A stretch of DNA of 64,000 nucleotides from Erythrobacter ramosus (GTDB taxonomy: Bacteria; Pseudomonadota; Alphaproteobacteria; Sphingomonadales; Sphingomonadaceae). Below, in pieces: positions 8,226 to 17,189 of this stretch. The stretch covers positions 496,001 through 560,000 of the forward strand of contig NZ_WTYB01000002.1 in NCBI RefSeq assembly GCF_009828055.1, written 5' to 3'. The notes under the pieces were generated by a model. It was not told the origin of the DNA and ran no database searches. It saw only the letters and a list, made by a program, of their open reading frames with translations. Position 1 is the first letter of the stretch; every line of letters starts with the position of its first letter. Made by a program: the position numbers and the translations under genes.

Positions 8226-9013
8226 CAGCCGTACCTTCCGGTGATGTAATCCTTGGTGCGTTCTTCGATCGGATTGGTGAAGATTTCCGAAGTCGGGCCA
8301 TATTCTACCATCTTGCCGAGGTGGAAGAACGCGGTGCGTTGACTGACGCGGGCGGCCTGCTGCATCGAGTGGGTGACGATCACGATGGCATAACGCCCGG
8401 AGAGTTCATCGATCAGTTCCTCGATCTTGGCGGTGGCGATGGGATCGAGCGCACTGGCCGGTTCGTCCATCAGGATGACCTCGGGGTCTACCGCGATGGC
8501 GCGGGCAATGCAAAGCCGCTGCTGCTGGCCGCCCGAAAGCGCGGTGCCCGAATCCTCGAGCCGGTCCTTGACCTCGTCCCACAGACCCGCACGGGTAAGG
8601 GAACGTTCGACCACGATGTCCAGATCGGCCTTCTTCTCCGCGAGGCCATGGATTTTGGGGCCATAGGCGATGTTCTCGTAGATCGACTTGGGGAAGGGGT
8701 TGGGCTTCTGGAACACCATGCCGACACGGGCGCGCAATTGCACCACGTCCATCCGGCTACCGTGAATGTCCTCGCCGTCCAGCTCGATCAGACCGGTCAC
8801 CTTGGCCGTGCCAATCGTGTCGTTCATCCGGTTGAAGCACCGAAGGAAGGTCGACTTGCCGCAGCCCGACGGGCCGATGAACGCGGTGACGTAATTGGGC
8901 GAGATGTCGATCGACACTTCGTCGATCGCCTTCTTGTCGCCGTAGAAGACGCAGACGTCCCGCGCGCGGATCTTCGCGCTTTCGTCGGCCATGTTGGGAT
9001 GGATTACAGTCAC
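8225..9013 (-). CDS. pstB: Phosphate ABC transporter ATP-binding protein PstB
   Basis: 262 residues, a full-length PstB. The Walker A is GPSGCGKST (47-55), the ABC signature is LSGGQQQR near 160, and the Walker B with catalytic glutamate is [13 protein letters not shown]. The switch histidine is in [10 protein letters not shown]. It powers high-affinity phosphate import with PstC and PstA in the inner membrane. The ATG overlaps the stop of pstA (ATGA), supporting the start at 9013 over the internal methionine at residue 8. Confidence 0.97.
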   Translation of the reverse strand: MTVIHPNMADESAKIRARDVCVFYGDKKAIDEVSIDISPNYVTAFIGPSGCGKSTFLRCFNRMNDTIGTAKVTGLIELDGEDIHGSRMDVVQLRARVGMVFQKPNPFPKSIYENIAYGPKIHGLAEKKADLDIVVERSLTRAGLWDEVKDRLEDSGTALSGGQQQRLCIARAIAVDPEVILMDEPASALDPIATAKIEELIDELSGRYAIVIVTHSMQQAARVSQRTAFFHLGKMVEYGPTSEIFTNPIEERTKDYITGRYG

Positions 9014-10296
9014 CAGCGTTTCTCAAACTTGTTGCGGAGGTAAATGGCGAGGCCGTTCATCGTGAGCAGGAACACCAGTAGCACGATGATAGCGGCGCTG
9101 GTGCGTTCCACAAAGCCGCGGTCGATTTCATCGGACCACAGGAAGATCTGCATCGGCAGAACGGTGGCGGGAGAAGAGAAGCCTTCGGGCGGGGTGGCAA
9201 CGAAGATGCGCATCCCGATCAAGAGCAACGGCGCGGTTTCACCCAGCGCTCGGGCCATGCCGATGATGGTCCCGGTCAGCATCCCCGGCAGCGCGAGCGG
9301 CAGCACGTGGTGGAACACCACTTGCACCGGCGAGGCCCCGATGGCGAGCGCGCCGTCACGGATCGACGGCGGCACTGCTTTGATCGCATTGCGACCGGAA
9401 ATCACGATCACCGGCATCGTCATCAGCGCCAGCGTCATCCCGCCGATCAAAGGCGCGGATCGCAGGTTCGGGAACAGGGCGAGGAACACCGCCAGTCCCA
9501 GCAGGCCGAAGATGATCGAGGGCACCGCGGCCAGGTTGCTGATCGATACCTCGATGATGTCGGTCCAGCGGTTCTTGGGAGCGTATTCCTCCAGATAGAG
9601 CGCCGAGAGCACCCCGATCGGAAAGGCCAGCACCAGCGTCACCAGCATCGTCAGCATCGAGCCCTTGAGCGCCCCCCAGATGCCGACCGCCTGCGGGCTG
9701 GTCGCGTCCGAGCGGCTGAGGAAGCCCATATCCCAGTTGCGCGACAGCTTGCCTTCCTTGTCGAGCCCCTGCGCCAGCGCTTGCATTGCGGGCGGGCCTT
9801 CGCCCTGAAGTCCGGCCGCCAGCGCCGAGGACGTCGGCAGGTTGAAGCTTTGGCTACGGGTGATGAGATCGGGGTCTTCCGCCAGCGCCGTGGCGATATC
9901 GCGCCATGCATCGGGCGAGATTTCTGCGGCAGCATCCTTGCCCAATTGTGCTTCGGCAAAGAAGGTCACGATATCGGGCAGGCCCTGCATTTCAAGCGTC
10001 TGCATCGCGCTCGGCGCAGTCAGCGATATGGCATCGCCGGTCACGCCGCTGGTGGGAAAATCGATGGTGACTTCAACTTCGGCGCGCTGAAACCCCGCAA
10101 CGCCGTTGATCAACATATTGCCGAGCAGAAATACCAGCACGGCAACCGAGAACACCACCGCGCCTAGGCCGACCCGGCGGAAATTGCGCTCGGCCCGGTA
10201 GCGCTTGGCAAGGCGCTGTTCGAAGGCGGGCGTGCGGGTTGGGCGCATTGTTTGCGCTTCTGCAACGTCGTCGTGGGGAAGGGCGGAACTGCTCAT
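9010..10296 (-). CDS. pstA: Phosphate ABC transporter permease PstA
   Basis: 428 residues, longer than the roughly 300 of the E. coli protein. After a first membrane helix (about 41-64) there is a periplasmic insertion to about residue 195, then the permease core with the coupling loop [18 protein letters not shown] followed by VLPLALPG. The insertion is typical of the large PstA form in alphaproteobacteria. Its start overlaps the pstC stop by four bases and its stop overlaps the pstB start by four, so pstC, pstA and pstB form one coupled unit. Confidence 0.93.
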   Translation of the reverse strand: MSSSALPHDDVAEAQTMRPTRTPAFEQRLAKRYRAERNFRRVGLGAVVFSVAVLVFLLGNMLINGVAGFQRAEVEVTIDFPTSGVTGDAISLTAPSAMQTLEMQGLPDIVTFFAEAQLGKDAAAEISPDAWRDIATALAEDPDLITRSQSFNLPTSSALAAGLQGEGPPAMQALAQGLDKEGKLSRNWDMGFLSRSDATSPQAVGIWGALKGSMLTMLVTLVLAFPIGVLSALYLEEYAPKNRWTDIIEVSISNLAAVPSIIFGLLGLAVFLALFPNLRSAPLIGGMTLALMTMPVIVISGRNAIKAVPPSIRDGALAIGASPVQVVFHHVLPLALPGMLTGTIIGMARALGETAPLLLIGMRIFVATPPEGFSSPATVLPMQIFLWSDEIDRGFVERTSAAIIVLLVFLLTMNGLAIYLRNKFEKRW

Positions 10297-11678
10297 TCGT
10301 AGGCCTCGCGGAAACGCTTGACGACGCGCAGGGCGATGAAGTTGAGCGCCAGCGTCACCATGAACAGCACGAAGCCCAGTGCATAAGCGCTGAGCGTGGC
10401 GGGGTGATCGGTGCTTTGCTCGCCGGTCAGCAGTTTGACGATCTGCACCGTGACGGTCGACATCGGCTCAAGCGGGTTGGCGGTGAAATTGGCCGCGGGC
10501 GAAGCGGCCATGACCACGATCATGGTCTCCCCAATCGCGCGGCTGACCGCGAGCATGATCCCGGCGACGATGCCGGGCAGCGCAGCGGGGAACAGCACCT
10601 TGCGGATCGTTTCGGACTTGGTCGCGCCCATCGCGAGGCTCCCATCACGCATTGCGCCGGGTACAGCGGCCATTGAATCGTCCGCCATTGAGGAGACGAA
10701 GGGAATGATCATCACCCCCATCACGATCCCTGCGGCGAGCGCGCTCTCGGTCGAGGCGCTGGTGATACCGATTGCCACGGCTGCATCCCGGATCATCGGG
10801 GCCAACGTTAGCGCGGCGAAATAGCCGTAAACCACCGTCGGCACACCCGCGAGCAGCTCCAGCAGCGGCTTGATCCAGGTGCGCACCTTGGGATCGGCAT
10901 ATTGGGTCAGGTAGATCGCGCTCATCAGCCCGAGCGGGATCGCCACGATCATGGCGATAATGGCGCCAATAAAGATCGTCCCCCAGAACAGCGGAATCGC
11001 ACCATAGCGCGACGGATCGACCGCATCCGGACTCCCCATCGTGTCGGGGCCCCACTTGGTGCCGAACAGGAAATCGATCGGTGAGACCATGCCGAAGAAA
11101 CGCACGGTCTCGAACACCAGACTCACGAAAATGCCAAGCGTCGTGAGGATCGCCACCAGCGAGGCCAGCAGCAGGATCATCATTACCGTCCGCTCAACCC
11201 GCGTGCGCGCACCGAATTGCGGGCGCAGCCGCAGGAATGCGAGCGCGCCGCCGGCCGCCGCAATCAACACGGTCACAAGAATGCCGATGGTGTTGTAATA
11301 GGAAAAGGCATCGCGGAACGGGACGATCAGCGGTTCCGCCTCGTCATTGAACACGCCGGGCGCCTGACCCAATGCCACGGCGCGCGCTTCGCCAAGAAAG
11401 GCGTCACGCTCGAAACCGAAAACGGGCAGACCATCGGCGGCGGGCGAGGTCAGCACGGTTTGCAGCACCAGTTGCGGCGCGATCACCGACCAAGCCACCA
11501 CAAACACCAGCACCGGGATCACCACCCACAGGGCGACGTACCAGGCATGATAGATCGGGCGCGAGGCCGGGCGCAGCGCCGGGTCGCTTGACGCAAAGCT
11601 CCACGCCTTCGCACGGCCAGCCAGCCAGCCCAGCAGGCCCAGGCCCAAAGCAATCAGGATCAGCGTGATCGGCGACAT
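10293..11678 (-). CDS. pstC: Phosphate ABC transporter permease PstC
   Basis: 461 residues with N-terminal helices, a periplasmic loop (about 70-145) and a permease core. The core contains WGTIFIGAIIAMIVAIPLG, then GVPTVVYGYFAAL, and the coupling loop RDGSLAMGATKSETIRKVLF. With PstA it makes the phosphate channel. It is the first gene of the coupled transporter unit. No periplasmic phosphate-binding protein (PstS) gene precedes it; phoR does, 127 bases upstream, with a possible Pho box between. Confidence 0.93.
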   Translation of the reverse strand: MSPITLILIALGLGLLGWLAGRAKAWSFASSDPALRPASRPIYHAWYVALWVVIPVLVFVVAWSVIAPQLVLQTVLTSPAADGLPVFGFERDAFLGEARAVALGQAPGVFNDEAEPLIVPFRDAFSYYNTIGILVTVLIAAAGGALAFLRLRPQFGARTRVERTVMMILLLASLVAILTTLGIFVSLVFETVRFFGMVSPIDFLFGTKWGPDTMGSPDAVDPSRYGAIPLFWGTIFIGAIIAMIVAIPLGLMSAIYLTQYADPKVRTWIKPLLELLAGVPTVVYGYFAALTLAPMIRDAAVAIGITSASTESALAAGIVMGVMIIPFVSSMADDSMAAVPGAMRDGSLAMGATKSETIRKVLFPAALPGIVAGIMLAVSRAIGETMIVVMAASPAANFTANPLEPMSTVTVQIVKLLTGEQSTDHPATLSAYALGFVLFMVTLALNFIALRVVKRFREAYE

Positions 11679-11795
11679 GAAAGAGACCTGTGTTCCCTGC
11701 AGGAGATGCGCTTTGGCGTTCAGGCCTCCGAATCTCGGATTCGAGATCGGCGGGCGGTCCAGCCCCTATGCCATGACGGGCGCATGTTGAAGAAA

Positions 11796-11814
11796 TAAGA
11801 CACTACTATGACAG
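11796..11814 (-). promoter_or_regulatory. Candidate Pho box upstream of pstC
   Basis: On the reverse strand the sequence reads CTGTCATAGTAGTGTCTTA. The first half is an exact CTGTCAT half-site. The second, 11 bases on, is GTGTCTT, matching five of seven. The spacing of 7 + 4 + 7 fits a PhoB-binding direct repeat. It overlaps the phoR stop codon and lies about 120 bases before the pstC start, where a transporter promoter would be expected. Confidence 0.4.
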
Positions 11815-13080
11815 TTGTTGCGTTTCCGTCTGAGGCTCGGTGGTTTCTTCGGGTTCAATCGGGACAATATCGGCGCGAGGATCGGGCTCGGCGAGCGGGA
11901 TTCGGACAACGACGCGCGTGCCTTTTCCAAGCTCGCTCGTGATGTCGAGCCGCCCGCGATGACGCTCAACGATGTGCTTGACGATGGCGAGCCCGAGCCC
12001 CGTTCCGCCCGAAGCGCGGCTGCGGCCCGGATCGGTGCGATAGAAGCGGCGGGTGAGGTGCGGGATCTGTTCAGGCGCAATGCCTTCGCCCTGATCGGCC
12101 ACCGCAATCCGCGCCAGATCGCCCTGCGCCAGGTCGAGCACGACGTTGACGGGCGTATCTGCCGCACCATATTTCAGCGCATTATCAACGAGGTTGCGCA
12201 CAACCTGCTCAACCTGCTGGAGGTCGCCCAGCACCACCGGTTCAGCCGTGATGTCGAGCATCAGGCGATCGAGCCGCGCAGGCCCCGCCGCATCGCGCGC
12301 CGCGCGTTCGACCAGTGAGGCAAGGTCAATGCGCTCGGTCGGCAGGTCGTGTTTTTCCGCTTCGACGCGCGACAGGCTCATCAGGTCACTGACCAGTGCG
12401 TGCAGCCGCTGGGCCTCACGCTCGATGATCCCGAGGAACTTGCGCGCGGTCGGGGTGTCGAGCCCCTCGTCGCCTTCCTGCAAGGTTTCGACATAGCCGA
12501 GAATGGCCGCGAGCGGCGTGCGCAATTCGTGGCTCGCATTGGCGACAAAATCGGTGTGGGCGCGGCTGATGTCAGCTTCGGCAGTCTGGTTGATGAATTC
12601 GAGCATCGCCAGCCGGTCGTCGAGCCGCTGGCGGTTGATCTGCCAGATATCGCCGCGCCGCACGAGCCCCCGCACGATCGCTTCGCCCTGACGGTTCTCA
12701 TTGAGCAGCGAAATCGCCTCGGGCTGGCGCAGCGCCACGCGGGCATCCTGCCCGATCACATGCGGCCCCAGCATCTTGCGCGCTGCCCGGTTGGCAATCG
12801 CGATGGTGCTCCGTTCGGTGATGACCAGCGGGGTAGAGGAATTCTCGATCAGGTCGCGGATCGAATCGAGCGACAGGCGCTGCTTGACCTTGGCTTGCGG
12901 CGGTTCGGGCGGGCGACCGGCGGCGACCAGCAATGATCCGACCCACACCGTCAGCACCGCAATCGCGATGACCACCTCGGTCCCAAGCAGCAACAGCGCC
13001 ACGAAGGTCACCGCCGCAAGGCTGATGCCGGCGATGGGAATGTTCTGGCCGTTGCCCATGGCTCTGGCTCTTACAGCCAA
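11806..13080 (-). CDS. phoR: Phosphate regulon sensor histidine kinase PhoR
   Basis: 424 residues. Two hydrophobic segments lie at about 16-32 and 35-53, followed by a PAS-like stretch (about 70-165), a HisKA domain with the phosphoacceptor H184 in NASHELRTPLA, and an ATPase domain with the N box NLVDNALKYG and glycine-rich boxes DQGEGI and SGGTGLGLAIVKH. It phosphorylates PhoB and is controlled through PhoU and the Pst transporter. A second possible start at residue 8 (13059) gives MGNGQNIP; the choice is uncertain. It heads the phosphate block, downstream of tRNA-Glu. Confidence 0.92.
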   Translation of the reverse strand: MAVRARAMGNGQNIPIAGISLAAVTFVALLLLGTEVVIAIAVLTVWVGSLLVAAGRPPEPPQAKVKQRLSLDSIRDLIENSSTPLVITERSTIAIANRAARKMLGPHVIGQDARVALRQPEAISLLNENRQGEAIVRGLVRRGDIWQINRQRLDDRLAMLEFINQTAEADISRAHTDFVANASHELRTPLAAILGYVETLQEGDEGLDTPTARKFLGIIEREAQRLHALVSDLMSLSRVEAEKHDLPTERIDLASLVERAARDAAGPARLDRLMLDITAEPVVLGDLQQVEQVVRNLVDNALKYGAADTPVNVVLDLAQGDLARIAVADQGEGIAPEQIPHLTRRFYRTDPGRSRASGGTGLGLAIVKHIVERHRGRLDITSELGKGTRVVVRIPLAEPDPRADIVPIEPEETTEPQTETQQLS

Positions 13081-13121
13081 GCATTGGGTGTGGGAAGGGT
13101 GGCTGCCCGGAACGGAGCATG

Positions 13122-13153
13122 AAAAAGGGCGGCAAGACCGAAGCCTGCCGCCC
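13122..13153 (-). terminator. Intrinsic terminator after tRNA-Glu
   Basis: On the reverse strand an eight-base stem (GGGCGGCA pairing with TGCCGCCC) is followed by five T residues. It lies about 20 bases after the 3' end of tRNA-Glu and before phoR, so it should separate the two transcripts. Confidence 0.85.
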
Positions 13154-13173
13154 TGTTTTGTCCCAACCGAAGA

Positions 13174-13248
13174 TGGTGACCCCTACGGGAATCGAACCCG
13201 TGTTTCAGCCGTGAAAGGGCCGCGTCCTAACCGCTAGACGAAGGGGCC
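13174..13248 (-). tRNA. tRNA-Glu (UUC anticodon)
   Basis: Reverse-strand sequence of 75 bases starting GGCCCCTTCGTCTAGCGG and ending GGGGTCACCA. The acceptor stem GGCCCCT pairs with AGGGGTC with one G-U pair. The anticodon loop is CTTTCAC (anticodon TTC). The T arm is GGGTTCGATTCCC and CCA is encoded. It is followed by a strong terminator. Confidence 0.98.
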
Positions 13249-13340
13249 GTCTCGATTGCGAGAGCGCGCAACTAGGGGCGTGAATCGGATCGGTCAAGCC
13301 CCGTTTGCGCAGCGTGCGGGAAATTTACGCCGTCGCTGGA

Positions 13341-15152
13341 TCAATCGGCAAAGGCTGCGTCTTCGAGATGCAATTCAGCTGCTGGGCGGTTGCCCCAGTC
13401 GTCAAGCTTGACCCGACCGGCCAGGTAAAACCGGCGGCCCTGGTGGCGGTGCAGCAGGGTCTGGCCCATCTCGCTTTCGCCTGCACGGAAGGCGATGGCC
13501 TTGAAGCTCTTCCCGTCATTGCCGCTGGCGATCAGGCGCAGGTGATCCTTGCCGACGATGTCCGCCTTGACGATCCGCACCGGGCCGACGGCGATGCGTG
13601 GGGCGGGCCAGCCGACGCCGTAAGGGCCGGCAGCTTCCAGCGTCTCGACCAGTTCCGGCGTGAGCCCACCCGGCGCCAGCGCCAGATCTAGCAACATCGC
13701 AGCGCCCGCCCGCGCGCGATCCACATCGCGGGCGAGGCGTTCATCGAGGAACCCGGCAAAGTCGGAAAGCCGCGCCGGATCGATTGTCAGCCCTGCTGCC
13801 ATCGCATGGCCGCCGCCTGCCACCAGCAACCCGGCCTCACGCGCGGCGATGATAGCTGCGCCGAGGTCCACGCCGCTGATCGAACGGCCCGAGCCTTTGC
13901 CCTGCGTCTCGTCCAGCGCGATCACCACGGCGGGCTTGCCGGTCTTTTCTTTGATGCGGCCCGCAACAATGCCGATCACGCCGGGGTGCCAGCCATGCCC
14001 GGCGATGACCTGCACTGCCATATTGTGCTGGCCGGCAATCAGCGCCTCGGCCGCTTCCTGAACCTCGCCCTCAATCGCGCGGCGTTCCTCGTTCAATTGC
14101 GAAAGCTGCGCGGCAATGGCGCGGGCTTCTTCGGGGTCTGTGGTGGTGAGCAGCCGCACGCCCAAAGTCGATTCGCCGATCCGCCCGCCCGCATTGATCC
14201 GCGGGCCCAGCGCAAAGCCGAGGTCGCTGGCTTGCGGCGCGCGGGTGAGGCGGCTTGCATCCATCAGCGCCGCCATCCCGATCCGCTCGCGTCGGGCCAG
14301 CACCTTCAACCCCTGCGCCACGAAGGCGCGGTTGAGACCGTGGAGCGCGGCGACATCGGCTACGGTGCCGAGCGCCACCAGATCAAGCAGGCCCATCAGA
14401 TCAGGCTCGCGGCGGTGTTCTCCAAACCAGCCGCGCCCTCTCAACGTCCGCACCAGCGCTACGCCGAGCAGGAAGGCGACGCCCACCGCTGCCAGATGCC
14501 CGTGCGCCGCACCAAGATCGCTCTCGTCCAGCCGGTTGGGATTGACCAGCGCGGTCGCGGGCGGAAGGTCGGGCGAGCATTTGTGATGGTCGACCACGAT
14601 CACATCGACCCCGGCATCGCGCGCCATGCCGAGCGCCTCATGCGCCATCGCGCCGCAATCGACCGTGACGATAAGGCTCGACCCGGTTTCGCCGAGCTTG
14701 ACGAGCGCCTCTCCCGATGGACCGTAGCCTTCGAGCAGGCGGTCAGGGATGTAATAGCCCGCGTTCAGCCCCAATTGGCGCAGCAACTCCACCAGCAGCG
14801 CGGCACTGGTGGCACCGTCCACGTCATAGTCGCCGTAGATCGTGACCCGCTCGCCGGTCATCACGCTGTGGGCGAGGCGTTCGGCGGCGGTGTCCATGTC
14901 GCGGAAGGTCGATGGGTCTGGCAGGAAGGCACGGATCGTGGGCTGGGCATGGCGCGCCAGATCATCCTCGGCCACCCCGCGGGTCAGCAGCAGCTGATCA
15001 AGGACCGCATGATTGAGCCCATGCGGCCCGCCCGCTTGCGCCGCGTCCAGCTCCATATTGCCACCGCGCCAGCGCCACGCCTTGCCTGAAAGCGAGACGG
15101 CAACGCCGAGAACCGGTGCAAAAGGAGGGGGTGACAGGGTGTGGGAGGCCAT
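13341..15152 (-). CDS. recJ: Single-stranded-DNA-specific exonuclease RecJ
   Basis: 603 residues, usual size. The DHH phosphoesterase motifs are GDYDVDG (107-113), TVDCG and VVDHHK (187-191). The DHHA1 region includes GWHPGVIGIVAGRI and GGHAMAAGLTI. It degrades single-stranded DNA 5' to 3' in recombination, mismatch and base-excision repair. The N-terminus is about 30 residues longer than strictly needed: an internal methionine at residue 33 (MELDAAQ) is a possible alternative start. It is a stand-alone gene ahead of tRNA-Glu. Confidence 0.95.
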   Translation of the reverse strand: MASHTLSPPPFAPVLGVAVSLSGKAWRWRGGNMELDAAQAGGPHGLNHAVLDQLLLTRGVAEDDLARHAQPTIRAFLPDPSTFRDMDTAAERLAHSVMTGERVTIYGDYDVDGATSAALLVELLRQLGLNAGYYIPDRLLEGYGPSGEALVKLGETGSSLIVTVDCGAMAHEALGMARDAGVDVIVVDHHKCSPDLPPATALVNPNRLDESDLGAAHGHLAAVGVAFLLGVALVRTLRGRGWFGEHRREPDLMGLLDLVALGTVADVAALHGLNRAFVAQGLKVLARRERIGMAALMDASRLTRAPQASDLGFALGPRINAGGRIGESTLGVRLLTTTDPEEARAIAAQLSQLNEERRAIEGEVQEAAEALIAGQHNMAVQVIAGHGWHPGVIGIVAGRIKEKTGKPAVVIALDETQGKGSGRSISGVDLGAAIIAAREAGLLVAGGGHAMAAGLTIDPARLSDFAGFLDERLARDVDRARAGAAMLLDLALAPGGLTPELVETLEAAGPYGVGWPAPRIAVGPVRIVKADIVGKDHLRLIASGNDGKSFKAIAFRAGESEMGQTLLHRHQGRRFYLAGRVKLDDWGNRPAAELHLEDAAFAD

Positions 15153-15234
15153 TCGGGCGTTCTAGCGCAACTCCTTGGCCGCTGACAGGTGCGCGCGGTT
15201 GACAATCGACAGGCGCAGAGCCCAGCGTTGCGTC

Positions 15235-15732
15235 ATGACCACGGTACCTGCCGAACCTTGCCTGCTGATCATCTGGCACAGCCGCACCGGAGCGAGCGAG
15301 GCCATGGCTAAGGCTGCTGCCGACGGGGCAGGAGAGGCGGCTTTGTTGGTGCAGGCTGCTGACGCCACGCCCACGTTGCTGCTGGCAGCGCACGGCTACA
15401 TCTTCTGCTGCCCCGAAAACCTCGGCAGCATGAGCGGGCTGATGAAAGAAATGTTCGACCGTGCCTATTACCCCGTGCTCGGGCAAATCGAAGGTCGGCC
15501 CTATGCCACGCTGATCGCTGCCGGATCGGACGGGGAGGGTGCCACGCGCCAGATTGACCGGATCGCAACCGGGTGGCGCTTGCGGCGGGTCGCTGCACCT
15601 TGCATCGTCAATCTTGCGGCGCAGACCCCTGAAGCCATCACGGCGCCTAAAGACGTCCCGGCCAAGGCCTTGAATCAGTCCCGGGAAATTGGCGCTGCCC
15701 TAGCCGAAGGGCTCCGCCTCGGAGTGTTCTAG
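15235..15732 (+). CDS. Flavodoxin-like / NADPH-dependent FMN reductase family protein
   Basis: 165 residues with a flavodoxin-like fold. The N-terminal strand and phosphate loop read LLIIWHSRTGASEAMAKAA (10-28), and the flavin-contacting loop is GYIFCCPENLGSMSGLMKEM. A later strand is ATLIAAGSDGEG. It probably binds FMN and carries out a small redox reaction. An upstream TTG at 15175 would add 20 residues unlike the family, so the ATG is preferred. It is divergent from recJ and about 125 bases ahead of the next gene. The specific substrate is unknown. Confidence 0.75.
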   Translation: MTTVPAEPCLLIIWHSRTGASEAMAKAAADGAGEAALLVQAADATPTLLLAAHGYIFCCPENLGSMSGLMKEMFDRAYYPVLGQIEGRPYATLIAAGSDGEGATRQIDRIATGWRLRRVAAPCIVNLAAQTPEAITAPKDVPAKALNQSREIGAALAEGLRLGVF

Positions 15733-15857
15733 AGATTGCTCCAAAACGGTAATGGTGGTCGGTTGGGGGACTCGACGATGATCGGCAAAGCCGTCAATTA
15801 GTTCGCGGTTCAAACGCCATTCAGGGGCAGTCGAAGGGAGCCGGGACAATTTCACAG

Positions 15858-16628
15858 TTGCAGCGCGCCCATCATGCTGAACTGCATTTGCTGTTTGGCC
15901 GTGGCAAGCGGCCCGATCGGGATGCGATCAGGGCGTTTGCTGCGCGCTGTCAGTCCGTTAGCATCAGCCACGATCCCTCTCCCAAAGACGCGCCCCATGC
16001 CGAAACGCTCCGGCCCAGCGAGCAGCATTGGCTGGAATTGTTGCGCGATGGGCTCACCTTCGATCTCACTGGCCTTGCCCCTGGTCCCGAAAGCCCCTTG
16101 CCCGAACTGGCCCAGCGCTTCGATCTGCCCGCGCAGCCGGATCTGCGTGATCACGAAGCGATGACGCTGCGGCCGGGTCCGCATGTCGCCTCTGCCGGAA
16201 ATAGCATGCCGGTGGTCTGCACGGTGATGGCGCTTGCTTGCGATCTGGTGCGGCATTTCGATGATCTCCTTGCGGTCGGTTGGGCGCCTGCGGGCAGCGT
16301 GATCGGGCGGAGGTTTTTCGAATCCGTCACCACCGCGTGGCTTGATGGCGGGCCATTCCCGGCCTTGGGGCTGACCGCCTTTGTCGAAGCGCCCGATGGC
16401 GCGCTGCAAAGCGTGGGGCTGGCGTTCTGGATTGATCGGGAACTGCGGATCGAACCACCGCTCAGCGCCGACCGGGTGGCAGCAACGCGCCTTGCGATCC
16501 GTCTGGTCAATCATCTGGTCCTTATCGGCGAGCTGGAGGCGGATGATCACATTACCGCACCAGATGGCACACGACTGGTCTTGCGACCATCGCGCGAGCG
16601 GGCGCTTATCAGTGTGTGGCGTGAATAG
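15858..16628 (+). CDS. Unknown protein, weakly DUF4261-like, upstream of AHH nuclease
   Basis: 256 residues starting from TTG; no earlier ATG exists in the frame, so the start is uncertain. There is no signal peptide or membrane segment. The C-terminal half (about 140-245) has the pattern FFESVTTAWLDGGPFPALG, then VGLAFWIDRELRIEPP and LVLIGELEADD. This resembles DUF4261-type proteins, though I could not confirm it. Its TAG stop is directly followed by the ATG of the AHH nuclease-like gene, so both are surely cotranscribed. A regulatory or protective partner role for that nuclease is only a guess from position. Confidence 0.7.
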   Translation: MQRAHHAELHLLFGRGKRPDRDAIRAFAARCQSVSISHDPSPKDAPHAETLRPSEQHWLELLRDGLTFDLTGLAPGPESPLPELAQRFDLPAQPDLRDHEAMTLRPGPHVASAGNSMPVVCTVMALACDLVRHFDDLLAVGWAPAGSVIGRRFFESVTTAWLDGGPFPALGLTAFVEAPDGALQSVGLAFWIDRELRIEPPLSADRVAATRLAIRLVNHLVLIGELEADDHITAPDGTRLVLRPSRERALISVWRE

Positions 16629-17189
16629 ATGCCGCATTCGGGTCGCACCGCCTGTCTGAATGTCATCGCGTTCCGCTCGGTCAATTCGCCGGGCGCGCAG
16701 GGGTATGATCCCGGTCTGCAACGCCACCACTTGCTGCCCCGACAACTGCTCTCGCAGCGCTGCTTTGGTGCGCTGTTTGCCAATGTCGGGCGAGCGCGGG
16801 TCGGGTTTGACGATTTCCGCCGCAACGGCCTGCTGCTGCCCGCGACCGAGTCGGCCAGCGTCAGCACCGGGATGCCGCTCCACCGCGGGCCGCATCGGCG
16901 CTACAACGAGGTGGTGATCGCCCGTGTCGGCCAGATCGAGGCAAGTTGGTCGGTTGCCCGGTACGGTAATCCGGAAGCGGCGCTGGATGAAGCGCTGCTA
17001 CGGCTCCACTTGTTGCAATGTGCTTTGCGGCGGCAATTGCTGGCGCAGCGCCGACGGGTCCTGCTCAATCGCAAGGACCCGCTCGGCGCCGGCTTTGATT
17101 TCAGCGAACTCGACGCGATGGCCGAATTGCTGTGGGTGGCCGAGTATTCCTACTCCGCAGCCTCAGCCATCGCACCCCACGAGGCATAG
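16629..17189 (+). CDS. AHH-type (HNH/Endonuclease VII superfamily) nuclease-like protein
   Basis: 186 residues carrying the AHH signature: QRHHLLP near the N-terminus (about 31-37), NGLLLP (about 66-71) and PLHRGPHRRYNEVV (about 83-96). The paired histidines, the second HxxxH cluster and the conserved tyrosine are all kept, so it may be catalytically competent. There is no signal peptide or toxin-delivery module, unlike the AHH domains at the tips of polymorphic toxins. It begins at the base after the stop of the preceding unknown gene. Its last 13 codons run antisense into the nitronate monooxygenase gene (overlap 17150-17189). Confidence 0.8.
   Translation: MPHSGRTACLNVIAFRSVNSPGAQGYDPGLQRHHLLPRQLLSQRCFGALFANVGRARVGFDDFRRNGLLLPATESASVSTGMPLHRGPHRRYNEVVIARVGQIEASWSVARYGNPEAALDEALLRLHLLQCALRRQLLAQRRRVLLNRKDPLGAGFDFSELDAMAELLWVAEYSYSAASAIAPHEA

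Noticed and set aside
15800..15830. GCGGTTCAAACGCC resembling a tRNA T arm, considered as an integration-site remnant
   Set aside because: The flanking stem does not pair and no acceptor or anticodon part was found.
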